Shown here piece by piece: positions 27,582 to 35,507 of a DNA stretch of 64,000 nucleotides (its first letter is position 1; each line of letters starts with the position of its first letter). A model generated the notes under the pieces. The model was given only the letters and a program-made list of their open reading frames with translations, searched no databases and was not told the origin of the DNA. The translations under genes were made by a program, and so were the position numbers. The stretch covers positions 970,001 to 1,034,000 of the forward strand of contig NZ_AP023213.1 in the NCBI RefSeq assembly GCF_014218275.1, in the 5' to 3' direction. This DNA comes from Citrifermentans bremense (GTDB taxonomy: Bacteria > Desulfobacterota > Desulfuromonadia > Geobacterales > Geobacteraceae).

Positions 27582-28882
27582 TATTGCCCCTCCTTTCCGA
27601 AGCCAAAGGCATAACTAAGTTTCACCAAGCCGCGCAATTCGTTGTCGAAGTCGGTGCTCCGCTGGTAGTCGACATCCGCTGCGACTCTCAGGCTCCGGTT
27701 GAAGTTGTATCCGGCTGCGGCGGCCAGGGAGTAGGTATTGGTCCTCCCGGTGATGCTGCTGTCGAAATCAACGTCGAAGAAATCGAGGGTAAGGTCGGCC
27801 GGCCCGAACTTCTGCGTGGCCCAGGCCCGGTACTGGTTGTAGCGCAAGGGGCCTGTGTCGCCGTCCATGCGGTGGAAGGAGGCGCCGGCGGTCAGGGCGG
27901 TGGGCGTGGTGAAGCTGGCTGTCACTCCGTAGTAATCGGCGTTGCCGGCGATCTCGTACTCGTAGCGGTTGTACTCCAGCGCGACGTTTATGTTCTTCGT
28001 CGGCATGAAGCCGACGCTCCCCCCGACATTCCAGAGTTCCTCGTTGGGGTCGAGAATGCCGTTGGTCAGGCTGAGTGCGCTGGTCGTTACATGGTAGAAG
28101 TAATCCCGATAGCTGATGCGCTGCATGGAGGCGCTCAGCCTCAAGGCGTCCATGGGGGTCACGCTCAGGGTGTAGGCGTGCTCGGCCCAGCCGTTACTGA
28201 GCGAGTTGTAGCTGGAGCGGCCGCTTATATCCAGTTGCGGTATCGGGTGCAGCCAGACGTCCACCCCCTCCTCCTCGCGCAGACCTTCGGCGTCGCTCTC
28301 GTTTCTGAGAGCCGAGAGGCCGATCGAGTAGTACTTGGGGAGCGTGTGGGCGATCCTGCCGCCGTACATGAGTTCTCCCCCCTCGAAGTTGGGGTCGGTG
28401 GTGACGGGGGTGCCGACGAAGGTCGCCGCGGTAAAGCCGGCGGCGAGGTCCGTCCTCAGGTACAGGCCATCCAGCCTTTCGGTGGCGACACCCTCCACGA
28501 TCCACTGGCGTCCGGCGTTGAACTGAAGGTTGTTCTTGTTGGCCCGGTAGCTAAGGAAGCCGTACTGGATGTCGCCATCGCTCCTTCTTTGGCTGCTTCT
28601 GTCACCAAGGTCGATGCGTCCCCAGCCGCCGAGCTGAACCGATATGGTCCCCTGGCTGCCGGTGTCGCTTGCTGAGAGGTTCAGGTATTCGTAGAGCGGG
28701 AAAAGTTGGTCATCCCGCGTGTTTTCCCTCATGCGCAGGATGGTCAGGGAATCACCGGAAATCGAGGTGGCGTTAGCCGCCGCGTGGTCGAAGACGAGCA
28801 GGGAACAGGAAAGAAGTACCGCTCCCGCAAGTTTCAAAGCACAGGGCCGGACGGCTCCCGTTATTTTGTTTTGGATTTTCAA
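27581..28882 (-). CDS. Outer-membrane beta-barrel of an electron conduit module (module B)
   Basis: The 433-residue protein has a signal peptide ending near AANA (residue 38). It then has many amphipathic strands, including GGWGRIDLGD, QYGFLSYRA and TDLAAGFTAATF, in the same order as the module A barrel. There are no heme motifs. A strong GAAAGGAGGAAAT site precedes the ATG. It lies downstream of the decaheme gene but is separated from it by two hairpins, one of which is terminator-like. Its partners are the pentaheme and irregular-heme lipoproteins that follow. Confidence 0.86.
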   Translation of the reverse strand: MKIQNKITGAVRPCALKLAGAVLLSCSLLVFDHAAANATSISGDSLTILRMRENTRDDQLFPLYEYLNLSASDTGSQGTISVQLGGWGRIDLGDRSSQRRSDGDIQYGFLSYRANKNNLQFNAGRQWIVEGVATERLDGLYLRTDLAAGFTAATFVGTPVTTDPNFEGGELMYGGRIAHTLPKYYSIGLSALRNESDAEGLREEEGVDVWLHPIPQLDISGRSSYNSLSNGWAEHAYTLSVTPMDALRLSASMQRISYRDYFYHVTTSALSLTNGILDPNEELWNVGGSVGFMPTKNINVALEYNRYEYEIAGNADYYGVTASFTTPTALTAGASFHRMDGDTGPLRYNQYRAWATQKFGPADLTLDFFDVDFDSSITGRTNTYSLAAAAGYNFNRSLRVAADVDYQRSTDFDNELRGLVKLSYAFGFGKEGQ

Positions 28883-28938
28883 GACATTTCCTCCTTTCTT
28901 GATTCCGTCTCTGGTTGCTGGTGGGGAAATGCAGTTGC

Positions 28939-28970
28939 AAATAAAACCGGGGGCAGATGGGCCCCCGGTT
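28939..28970 (-). terminator. Intra-operon terminator between decaheme and barrel genes
   Basis: On the minus strand a 10-bp stem AACCGGGGGC / GCCCCCGGTT with a 6-base loop is followed by TTATTT. It lies 57 bases upstream of the barrel start codon and could reduce read-through from the decaheme gene. Confidence 0.75.
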
Positions 28971-28994
28971 CTGCAGGTGTTTCAAGGAGCGGTC

Positions 28995-29023
28995 GGCCGG
29001 GGCACGGCAAACGTGCCCCGGCC
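28995..29023 (-). terminator. Second hairpin after the decaheme gene
   Basis: A perfect 12-bp stem (GGCCGGGGCACG with CGTGCCCCGGCC, five-base loop) lies about 20 bases after the decaheme stop codon. It has no T-run, so it may protect the upstream mRNA 3' end rather than terminate. Confidence 0.6.
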
Positions 29024-29041
29024 GGTTTCGATGCCTTTTGG

Positions 29042-31699
29042 TTACCTCTGGTGGACCTCTACCACGTCGGCTACCCGCCCTTCGCCGTGGCAGAGCGCGC
29101 ATTGCTCGGTCGCCGAGGGGAAGGTATTGCGAGGCACACCCATATCGGTGTAGGTCGGGCCGTTCAGGGCGGCGCCAAGCTGTGCGCCGTTAGCCTGCAT
29201 GTGCGCCTTGGCCAGTGCGCTGTCGTGGCAACTGACGCAGGAGGCGGTGATGGGCCCAACAACCAGGTCGTCATCGTTGGGTACGGTTGTGCGGGCCGCG
29301 GTGATGTTTGCCGTGGTCGCCCCGGCTACGACGGCGGCGCTCCTGGTCACGTGGGTGGACGGCAGCACGTTGGCCGGCAGGTTCGCCTTGTAGGTCTGGC
29401 GGTTGGTGCCCGCGGGAGCGCTTAAGTGGCAGGCGTCGCAATTGGACAGAAGGTTCGGGAATGCGATCTCTGCCGCATCAATAACCGCCAGCCTGTCGCC
29501 GCGCACGTCCCGGAAGGGCGTGGTGCGTGAATCGCCCGCATGGATGCCGTGGATCATGTCCTTGAAGTTGTTAGAGGTCTCCGGGAAGAGAAGAGCGTAT
29601 CCCGGGGTGGTGACACTGAAGGCCGGATCCCAGCGGAGCAGGATCTCGCGCTGCAGGTCCGTGAAGCCGGCAAGCCTTGCGTCGGTGATGATGCGGCCGC
29701 TGGTGGAGAGGTTCGGGTTGTGGCAGGTTACGCAGACCTGGGTCTGGTACACCCGCTGGCCGCCGTGGGCCTCGAAGAACTCGTGGCACCTGGCGCACTT
29801 GTCGGGGTCGACAACCGTGCGGCGCGCCGTGTCGCCGGTGACAGGGATGATGACCGCCTTGGTGTGGCGTCCGGCGATCGACGGATCAAAACCGGTCTGG
29901 GTGAAATAGCTCTGCATGGCTACGGCGCGCATCTTGGCTCCGACCGGGAAGGCGGCCGCCGATTTGATGGTCGCCATGTAGAAGCCGTTGCTGTCCGGGC
30001 CCGAAATGCTGCCGACGGCTGCGTTCGTGGTCGTGTTCAGCAGCGATGCGATGGAAATCGAGTCTGGCTGCGCTGCCGCTTTGCCAAGGTTGTTGTAGTC
30101 CGCCGGTACTGCGGCGCCGGTCTCCAACTGGGGCCTTGCATAGGCCAAAAGGAATGCGGGGCCGCCGGTGAAGCCGGCAAGCGGCGCGGTGAGGCCGGGC
30201 GCGGCTGTGGCCAGCGTGACGGGGGTACCGTTGCCGAGGATGCGGAAGACGACGGTTAAGTCGTTGGTAGTCCCGTTGACGGTCGCGCTGCTCAACTGGT
30301 ACTCGAAGTTGGTCAGCCCGGCGATCGGCTGCGGGGTGAGCGGGCTCGCCAGCGCCCTCGCGTGCGACGTCTGAATACCCGTCGGGGTATGGCAGCCGGT
30401 GCAGGCGGAGTCGTTGGTCTGGACCAGGTTGCCGTCGTGGTTCAGGCCGGTCGAGAAATGGACGTTGTCGTGGCAGGAACCGCAGGCCTTGCGGCTGGGC
30501 ATGGTGTTCCAGTTGTTCCCCTGCGGCGTCACCGCCAGTTGCTGAGCCGTATCACCCCTGTGGCACTTGCGGCAAAGAGCCGGATCCTGAGGGTAGACTA
30601 TTTCGTTGAACGATAGCCCAGCATAGTTCGAGCCGGTCTGGGTCAGGTTGCTCCCCATGTGGATCTTGTGCACCATGGTTACGAACTCACCCATGACCTG
30701 GACGTCGCCGGTGTTCACGTCGGCGGTTGCGCTGTCAGCAGTCACATAGACGTTGCCGGTGAAGCCACCGTTGACGGGAACCGAGATGGCGCGGCCGTAG
30801 GCACGCTGGCTGGTATGGCAGATCGTGCAGAAGCGGGTGTCGACGCGGTCGGAATGTGGCGTGGTGATCCCGAGCCCGTATCCCCTGTCGTTGAGGTTGT
30901 TGGGATCGCCCGGGTTTCCGTGACACTCGTTGCAGTACTTAGTGAGCACGATGTTGCGTTCCTGTGCGCCCGAGGTCGAGGAGGTGACCACTTGGCCGGT
31001 TGCAGGAACGAAGTCGTAGACGATGTTGATCGCATTTTTGAACCTTATCGCCGGGGAGGTGTTGAGGACGGTCCCGCCATACTGGATTACCAGGCGGTGA
31101 GTAAGGTTCGGCTGGTAGGTGAGGTCTCCCAGGTCGCTTCTGCGGTTGTTGCCGCTGAAGGTCATGGCGTTCACCTGGCTCTGGATTTGGGTGATGTCGC
31201 GGGCGAAGGTGTACTGGTAGGTGCCGTCGCCGTTGTCGATAAGGGTCCCTTCACGATCGCTGGTAGGGCGCGAGGCTGCCGCCGGTGTGGTCGAGCCTGC
31301 GGCCGGAACGGTGGTGACGATGTAGTTCACCCAGTGAGACGGACTGCCGTTGGCGCCGGGTACCAGTTTAGCCAGGTTGAAGCCGAGGTTTTGCAGTTGG
31401 CCTGTCGAGTTCTTGGTGCCAATGCCGACCACGGGGTTGCCGTTGCTGTCGACGATCTTGAACTTGACCACCGGTGGGCTGCTGATGGAGACGCTGGTTA
31501 CCGTGCTGTTGGTCTGATCGAAGCTGAGATCCGCCTGCTGCTGGGGGGTAAGGGACGTTATGTTGGTGAATGAGGTGGCATTCTGGCCGGGTTCACCTCG
31601 CTCACCCTTGTCCCCTTCACAGCCACCGAGAAACAGTGCGGCTGCCGCGGTTGAGGCAATTAAAAAGGTCGAAAACTTCTTCCAAAGCGTGCGTTGCAT
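29042..31699 (-). CDS. OmcA/MtrC-type decaheme c-type cytochrome lipoprotein (module B)
   Basis: The 885-residue precursor has lipobox LGGC (Cys27) and ten CXXCH sites: CNECH, CTICH, CRKCH, CGSCH, CTGCH, then after a beta-rich stretch CARCH, CVTCH, CDACH, CVSCH, CALCH. The 5+5 split with beta domains is that of the OmcA/MtrC surface cytochromes. A short collagen-like run GDKGERGEPG follows the lipid anchor. AAGGAGGAATT precedes the ATG. It is longer than the one at 15994 because of a larger N-terminal beta domain. It probably acts as the terminal reductase of the module encoded just downstream. Confidence 0.93.
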   Translation of the reverse strand: MQRTLWKKFSTFLIASTAAAALFLGGCEGDKGERGEPGQNATSFTNITSLTPQQQADLSFDQTNSTVTSVSISSPPVVKFKIVDSNGNPVVGIGTKNSTGQLQNLGFNLAKLVPGANGSPSHWVNYIVTTVPAAGSTTPAAASRPTSDREGTLIDNGDGTYQYTFARDITQIQSQVNAMTFSGNNRRSDLGDLTYQPNLTHRLVIQYGGTVLNTSPAIRFKNAINIVYDFVPATGQVVTSSTSGAQERNIVLTKYCNECHGNPGDPNNLNDRGYGLGITTPHSDRVDTRFCTICHTSQRAYGRAISVPVNGGFTGNVYVTADSATADVNTGDVQVMGEFVTMVHKIHMGSNLTQTGSNYAGLSFNEIVYPQDPALCRKCHRGDTAQQLAVTPQGNNWNTMPSRKACGSCHDNVHFSTGLNHDGNLVQTNDSACTGCHTPTGIQTSHARALASPLTPQPIAGLTNFEYQLSSATVNGTTNDLTVVFRILGNGTPVTLATAAPGLTAPLAGFTGGPAFLLAYARPQLETGAAVPADYNNLGKAAAQPDSISIASLLNTTTNAAVGSISGPDSNGFYMATIKSAAAFPVGAKMRAVAMQSYFTQTGFDPSIAGRHTKAVIIPVTGDTARRTVVDPDKCARCHEFFEAHGGQRVYQTQVCVTCHNPNLSTSGRIITDARLAGFTDLQREILLRWDPAFSVTTPGYALLFPETSNNFKDMIHGIHAGDSRTTPFRDVRGDRLAVIDAAEIAFPNLLSNCDACHLSAPAGTNRQTYKANLPANVLPSTHVTRSAAVVAGATTANITAARTTVPNDDDLVVGPITASCVSCHDSALAKAHMQANGAQLGAALNGPTYTDMGVPRNTFPSATEQCALCHGEGRVADVVEVHQR

Positions 31700-31823
31700 A
31701 ATTCCTCCTTGTCTCTGGTCAGATGCCTATGTTGCCATGAAGGCTGCTGCTGAACCGGGAAGAGAGAGCCGTAGCGAGCGCATCGTGCTGTTTCAGGGGA
31801 GAGACTTTCGGGGAGGGGATGCT

Positions 31824-31853
31824 TTATGAGCTATCGCACTTCACGTCAATCAT
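31824..31853 (-). CDS. Possible nine-residue leader peptide before the decaheme gene
   Basis: ATG at 31853 follows a near-perfect AGGAGGTG site with a five-base gap. It opens a nine-codon frame (MIDVKCDSS) ending in TAA. The decaheme ATG lies about 125 bases downstream. Such a strong ribosome site before a tiny frame suggests a translated leader, but it might be chance or a remnant. Confidence 0.35.
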   Translation of the reverse strand: MIDVKCDSS

Positions 31854-32173
31854 GTGACCACCTCCTGATTTTTATTAGACATTTCAAACACAGTACAGTA
31901 ACTTAACAGTTGTTCATGAAATGGCAAGGGCGTAGGGCGAGTTTTTTTAGCTGGTCTTAATGTGTAAGAGGGGCCGGGCGGCGCGGCTGCAGACAGGGGG
32001 GGGCGGGCGGTCACTGGAAGCTGAATCGTTGTGGCCGATGGCTGCTATAGTATTGGCCAATATTGTCTTGAGCTAAGGGGGGAGCTGGGCTAGAATCGGC
32101 TTGATGGGGTGGCAATGAAATGCGAAACGGAGGTGGCCGACACTATAAAAGCAGTTAAAAGGGGTGGTTTTAG
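31854..32173. other. Divergent intergenic region
   Basis: No gene is seen. On the minus strand it includes ACTGTTAA and CTGTACTGTG (31891-31910), similar to the repeats before the other decaheme gene. A perfect 12-bp palindrome TATTGGCCAATA lies at 32051-32062. No clear -35/-10 pair was found for either direction. Confidence 0.5.
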
Positions 32174-32386
32174 ATGGGAATACTGGTGATTTTCAACAAC
32201 GGAGAAGAAAGGAACGTGCCGTCATATATGCTCGACTACCTGATCCGGGAGAAGAAGATAGTGGCATTTCTAAGGTCTTCGGGATGGGTCCAGATCGGGC
32301 GCGATCCCATACGCAAGGCGCAGCAACCGCTGACCAGGTCCGGCGAGAGATGGAGCGATTTCCTCTTCAAGAGGAACCAGGCCTGA
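32174..32386 (+). CDS. Small RSSGWV-motif protein (GSU3473-like), function unknown
   Basis: The 70-residue protein has a GGGGTGG site before its ATG. Its core FLRSSGWVQIGRDPIR is shared with the minus-strand protein at 35508-35708 (FLRSSGWVTVGVDPVR). The two also align around a preceding ML-xx-LI segment. I believe this is a small Geobacter-specific family, remembered as GSU3473-like; no function is known. It is hydrophilic with no signal peptide, so probably cytoplasmic. Confidence 0.75.
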   Translation: MGILVIFNNGEERNVPSYMLDYLIREKKIVAFLRSSGWVQIGRDPIRKAQQPLTRSGERWSDFLFKRNQA

Positions 32387-32582
32387 TGCCGCAACGCTGA
32401 CTCCCTACCAGTTTTAAAATCCATGAGCATAGGCTCCTCGCGGGGGGCAGCCATTATCAGGGGCAGCATGGAGAACTTCCGGGGGGAGTTTGACTTTCAT
32501 AGGATGCTGCATAGAATCGTAATGGGTTTTTTTCGAATGAACTTTTCAGTCACATGGTGGGTTGGTGCGGCAGGAGGATGTC

Positions 32583-32792
32583 ATGGCGACGAATATAGAG
32601 CATGACGAAAGCGGTTTCACCTGTGAATGTGGCATGCGTAACGATTACCCAAGCTATGTGCAGGCGCACTGGAGTGTACGACTGGCATATACCTGCGCGT
32701 GCCAGAGACAGTATGTTCTTTACAAGGGGACCGTGGTGAAGACATCGCGGGAACTCCCGGAGGTATATGACAGCGAGGCCTTCGGCGACTGA
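32583..32792 (+). CDS. Small four-cysteine protein, probable zinc-binding, function unknown
   Basis: The 69-residue protein starts at ATG 32583 after AGGAGG. It has two CXC pairs (Cys14/Cys16 and Cys38/Cys40) about 22 residues apart, a spacing compatible with a zinc ribbon. No signal peptide is present. The remaining sequence is not recognised. It stands alone; the 196 bases upstream hold no other believable gene. Confidence 0.7.
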   Translation: MATNIEHDESGFTCECGMRNDYPSYVQAHWSVRLAYTCACQRQYVLYKGTVVKTSRELPEVYDSEAFGD

Positions 32793-33145
32793 ACTTCCGC
32801 TGCAGATGCCTTGCCCGCCGACTCACCCCTGTGACTTCAGGGGATTCGCGCAAACCCTGTATCGCTAAAAGGGCCGGTGCCATGGTCATAACCCGCTACG
32901 GCACCGGCTCTTCCTGCCTGTTGTCCCTCCCGTTCTACTCTCCAGCCTAAGACCACAGTTGTTTGGCTGCTATTTTGCATTCTCTGCACGGGAAAGGGTC
33001 GCCCAAGGGTGCTACCCTAGTGGATGCCCTGAGTTTTTAGCCGGTTACAAAGTTCCACGGTGACGGCCCGTTGACTTGCTGTCAAAAACACCACTGCGAG
33101 AACTGGCAGTGAGGCAGGTAGCGCTACACCTTTCATGGGGAAGAT
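32793..33145. other. Intergenic region with an inverted repeat
   Basis: GGCCGGTGCC and GGCACCGGCTC (about 32873-32911) can form a long hairpin that may end the upstream transcript, though the T-run is poor. The rest holds the 16-base motif listed separately. No gene is seen. Confidence 0.5.
33096..33111 (+). promoter_or_regulatory. Shared 16-base upstream motif, copy 1
   Basis: GCGAGAACTGGCAGTG lies 34 bases before the NlpC/P60 start. The identical 16 bases occur at 34637, 41 bases before the cupin start. Here it also contributes to an inverted repeat CACTGC/GCAGTG. It is probably a promoter or operator element. Confidence 0.5.
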
Positions 33146-33883
33146 ATGAGCATTGATCCTTTACAGGGGGCGATGACGCCCGCTACAGCTTCAGGAATAC
33201 CCAGCAGCAAACATCGGGGCCACGACAGATCCTCTTTCGGCGCACTCCTTGATGCGATAGACGGCCCTTTGGAGGGCAAGACGGTAGCGGCGTCGCAGGC
33301 CGCGGCCGAACTGCTCCGCATGGAGATGATGCAAAGCTCGCTCTCCATATCTGGCGATGCCGCCGCACCCGCCGGGGACTCAACTCGTGCCGTGCGGAAT
33401 TTCCTGGCGCATCTCGGTGCCGCGAAGGATTCCTCCTTGAAGCAGGCATGTGCCGTTCCGGCGCCCTTCGCCGCACCCGTGGAGCCACCGCAGGCTTCCA
33501 TGTCGGTTGACCCGGGCGAACTCGACTCCATCGGCGCGACCGCGGCGCAGTACCTTGGTACGCCCTACCGTTTCGGCGGGGAAGGGGCTGCCGGTATCGA
33601 TTGCTCCAGCTTCGTCCAGCAGGTCTACCGCGAACATCAGGTCGATCTCCCCCGGACTGCCCGGGAGCAGATCCAGGTCGGCACTGATGTCCCCGAGGGC
33701 GACCTGCGCAAGGGCGACCTGGTCTTTTTCCAGACCTACGCTTCCTATCCTTCACACGTCGGGATTTATCTTGGGGACGGCAAGATGATCCATGCCTCCT
33801 CGGGAAAGGGAGAAGTGACCATCTCGGACCTGAACAGCGACTATTACCGACACCGGTATCTCGGCGCCAGACGCGTAGTCTGA
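33146..33883 (+). CDS. NlpC/P60-family cysteine peptidase
   Basis: The C-terminal half of this 245-residue protein is an NlpC/P60 domain. It has the catalytic Cys153 in GIDCSSFVQQVY, His204 in SHVGIYLGDG and a second His at 216. Such enzymes cut the D-Glu to diamino-acid link in peptidoglycan stems. The N-terminal 130 residues are Ala-rich and unrecognised, and no signal peptide is evident, so the export route is unclear. A strong terminator follows. A GGGGAAG site precedes the ATG. Confidence 0.88.
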   Translation: MSIDPLQGAMTPATASGIPSSKHRGHDRSSFGALLDAIDGPLEGKTVAASQAAAELLRMEMMQSSLSISGDAAAPAGDSTRAVRNFLAHLGAAKDSSLKQACAVPAPFAAPVEPPQASMSVDPGELDSIGATAAQYLGTPYRFGGEGAAGIDCSSFVQQVYREHQVDLPRTAREQIQVGTDVPEGDLRKGDLVFFQTYASYPSHVGIYLGDGKMIHASSGKGEVTISDLNSDYYRHRYLGARRVV

Positions 33884-33911
33884 TGCCATCTCTGAGGTAT
33901 GCCTTGCACGC

Positions 33912-33949
33912 AAAAGGGGCGGACACCAAAAAGGTGCCGCCCCTTTTTT
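33912..33949. terminator. Bidirectional terminator
   Basis: AAAAGGGGCGGACACC pairs with GGTGCCGCCCCTTTT, with T-runs on both sides. It serves the NlpC/P60 gene and the convergent FMN reductase gene. Confidence 0.93.
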
Positions 33950-33966
33950 GCCCTTCTGGTCGCGGC

Positions 33967-34521
33967 CTATTGGGCTTGGCGCTTCACCCAAAGCACGTAT
34001 CGATCCATCCATCCCTGCAGGAAGCGCACGGTGTCAGCGCTGGTGATGTTGCCTGCCTCGTCGAAGAAGCCTTCCTTCACCTGGATGAACACCTCCGGTT
34101 GCCCCATCGTCGGGGCGTCGAGGTAAGCCAGACAGTTGCGCAGGTGCTGTTGCGCCAAAGCCGAACCGATCGCTCCGATGGACGCCCCCAGAATGCCCAC
34201 GGGTTTGCCGGTCCAGGCGCTGTCTCCGTAAGGGCGAGAAGCGTTGTCTAGGGCGTTTTTAAGAACCCCTGGAATCGAGCGGTTGTATTCAGGGGTGACG
34301 AAGATGACGGCCGAGGCGGATTTTATCTCGTTCTTGAACCGTATCACCGATGCGGCCTGATTTGCATCGTCGTCCTGATTGTAAAGCGGGAGGTCACCTA
34401 TCTGAAGTTGCTTGAAAGAGAACTCAGCAGGCCCCAACTTTATCAGCGCTTGGGCAAGCTTTCTATTGATCGAGTCCTTGCGAAGGCTCCCAACGATAAC
34501 CGCTACCTGGTACTGGCTCAT
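33967..34521 (-). CDS. NADPH-dependent FMN reductase family protein
   Basis: The 184-residue flavodoxin-fold protein has the FMN phosphate loop GSLRKDSINRKLA and the family signature PEYNRSIPGVLKNALD. Relatives reduce FMN, azo dyes, quinones or chromate using NAD(P)H in the cytoplasm; the exact substrate is not predictable. The ATG follows GAGGAG. It is divergent from the cupin gene across 172 bases. Confidence 0.92.
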   Translation of the reverse strand: MSQYQVAVIVGSLRKDSINRKLAQALIKLGPAEFSFKQLQIGDLPLYNQDDDANQAASVIRFKNEIKSASAVIFVTPEYNRSIPGVLKNALDNASRPYGDSAWTGKPVGILGASIGAIGSALAQQHLRNCLAYLDAPTMGQPEVFIQVKEGFFDEAGNITSADTVRFLQGWMDRYVLWVKRQAQ

Positions 34522-34636
34522 GTCGATCTCCTCGTATCGCTATAGTTGATAACTTCCGTACTTTGGTTACAACTATACCAGTTACCTGCCGCAGCGCGAC
34601 CTTCAGTGTGAAACCTATGTGTCTGGTGGGGCATCG

Positions 34637-34652
34637 GCGAGAACTGGCAGTG
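34637..34652 (+). promoter_or_regulatory. Shared 16-base upstream motif, copy 2
   Basis: GCGAGAACTGGCAGTG is identical to 33096-33111 and lies at a similar distance from the next plus-strand gene. The flanking bases differ, so the two are not simply a duplicated intergenic region. Confidence 0.5.
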
Positions 34653-34693
34653 TGATTTGTTTGTAAGACAAAACCTGAAGGAGGAAAGTCAGT

Positions 34694-35116
34694 ATGAAGA
34701 TCGAGGCGAAAAACTTCACCGCGATGGATCTGGGTCCTTTCGAAAGCCTGTTGCAGCGCGACTTCATGGGGTTTGCCGGCAAATTCTTCATCGGCGGGGA
34801 ACTGGGCCTGACCGGCTGTGAAGTCTCGCTGAACCGCCTGCCGGCAGGCAAGGGAATGCCTTTCGTGCACAGTCACAAGAAAAACGAGGAACTCTATATT
34901 ATCCTGCGCGGCAGCGGCACCTTTTACGCAGACGGAGAAGAGTTCCCGGTGACCGAAGGAAGCCTGATCCGTGTGGCTCCGGCAGGTGAGCGCGCCTGGA
35001 AGGCCGGCGAAGAAGACCTTTACTTCATCTGCATCCAGGCCGAAGCCGGAAGCCTCAGCCAGGCGACACTGGAGGACGGCAACCGTCTTGCCACCAAAGC
35101 GTCCTGGATGAAATAA
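34694..35116 (+). CDS. Single-domain cupin protein
   Basis: The 140-residue protein has a cupin core. HSHKKNEELYIILRGSG supplies two His and a Glu of metal-binding motif 1, and a later PVTEGSLIRVAPAGER covers motif 2, where the usual His is not obvious. A strong AAGGAGGAAAG precedes the ATG. Cytoplasmic; ligand or reaction unknown. It is divergent from an FMN reductase and might respond to the same signal. Confidence 0.88.
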   Translation: MKIEAKNFTAMDLGPFESLLQRDFMGFAGKFFIGGELGLTGCEVSLNRLPAGKGMPFVHSHKKNEELYIILRGSGTFYADGEEFPVTEGSLIRVAPAGERAWKAGEEDLYFICIQAEAGSLSQATLEDGNRLATKASWMK

Positions 35117-35144
35117 AGATCCGGGACCTTTGGCGCCGAGTCAT

Positions 35145-35268
35145 CATTTTTGCAGATCGAGTTTGTCGTCGTCTTTCAGCGCGACGATCCGGTCGCCGAC
35201 GGAGAACCTGCGCTCCTCTTTCCGGAACTGTTGAGGGACTGGGGAACCGTAGTTCACGCGAAAGAGTA
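35145..35268 (-). pseudogene. Possible remnant of a larger gene (short open fragment)
   Basis: About 41 codons on the minus strand read as protein-like sequence (FRKEERRFSVGDRIVALKDD) ending in TGA. It has no start codon with a ribosome site. The GDRIVALKDDDKL string resembles a small beta-barrel segment of larger nucleic-acid enzymes such as mobilisation helicases. I cannot place it firmly; it may be a decayed fragment or chance. Confidence 0.3.
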
Positions 35269-35417
35269 GTCTATTGGCCAGCTAATTTTTTATTCGGCGT
35301 TATGGCTTCACGCTCATTTGAGGGTTTAACATACTGTCGCGCTCTTAGAAGGGAAAAATGAGGGGGCTGACGCACATTCCGCAATCCAGTCTAAAGCCAG
35401 CTGTAAAAGCGATCGCT

Positions 35418-35461
35418 GATAGAAGAGGGGGCGGCGCCTATCCGGCCCCGCCCCCTCTATC
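35418..35461. repeat. Long G/C-rich inverted repeat
   Basis: GATAGAAGAGGGGGCGG is mirrored by CCGCCCCCTCTATC across a short loop region. There is no T-run. It lies in the gap between the cupin gene and the next minus-strand gene, where I see no other feature. Confidence 0.6.
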
Positions 35462-35507
35462 GCCTCTCTAAAGTTTGTCGACAAGAGTATCACCAATAGC
35501 CCGTCAG

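Noticed and set aside
32423-32605. 60-codon plus-strand frame between two small genes
   Set aside because: It has no ribosome site, and it overlaps the better-supported four-cysteine gene at 32583.
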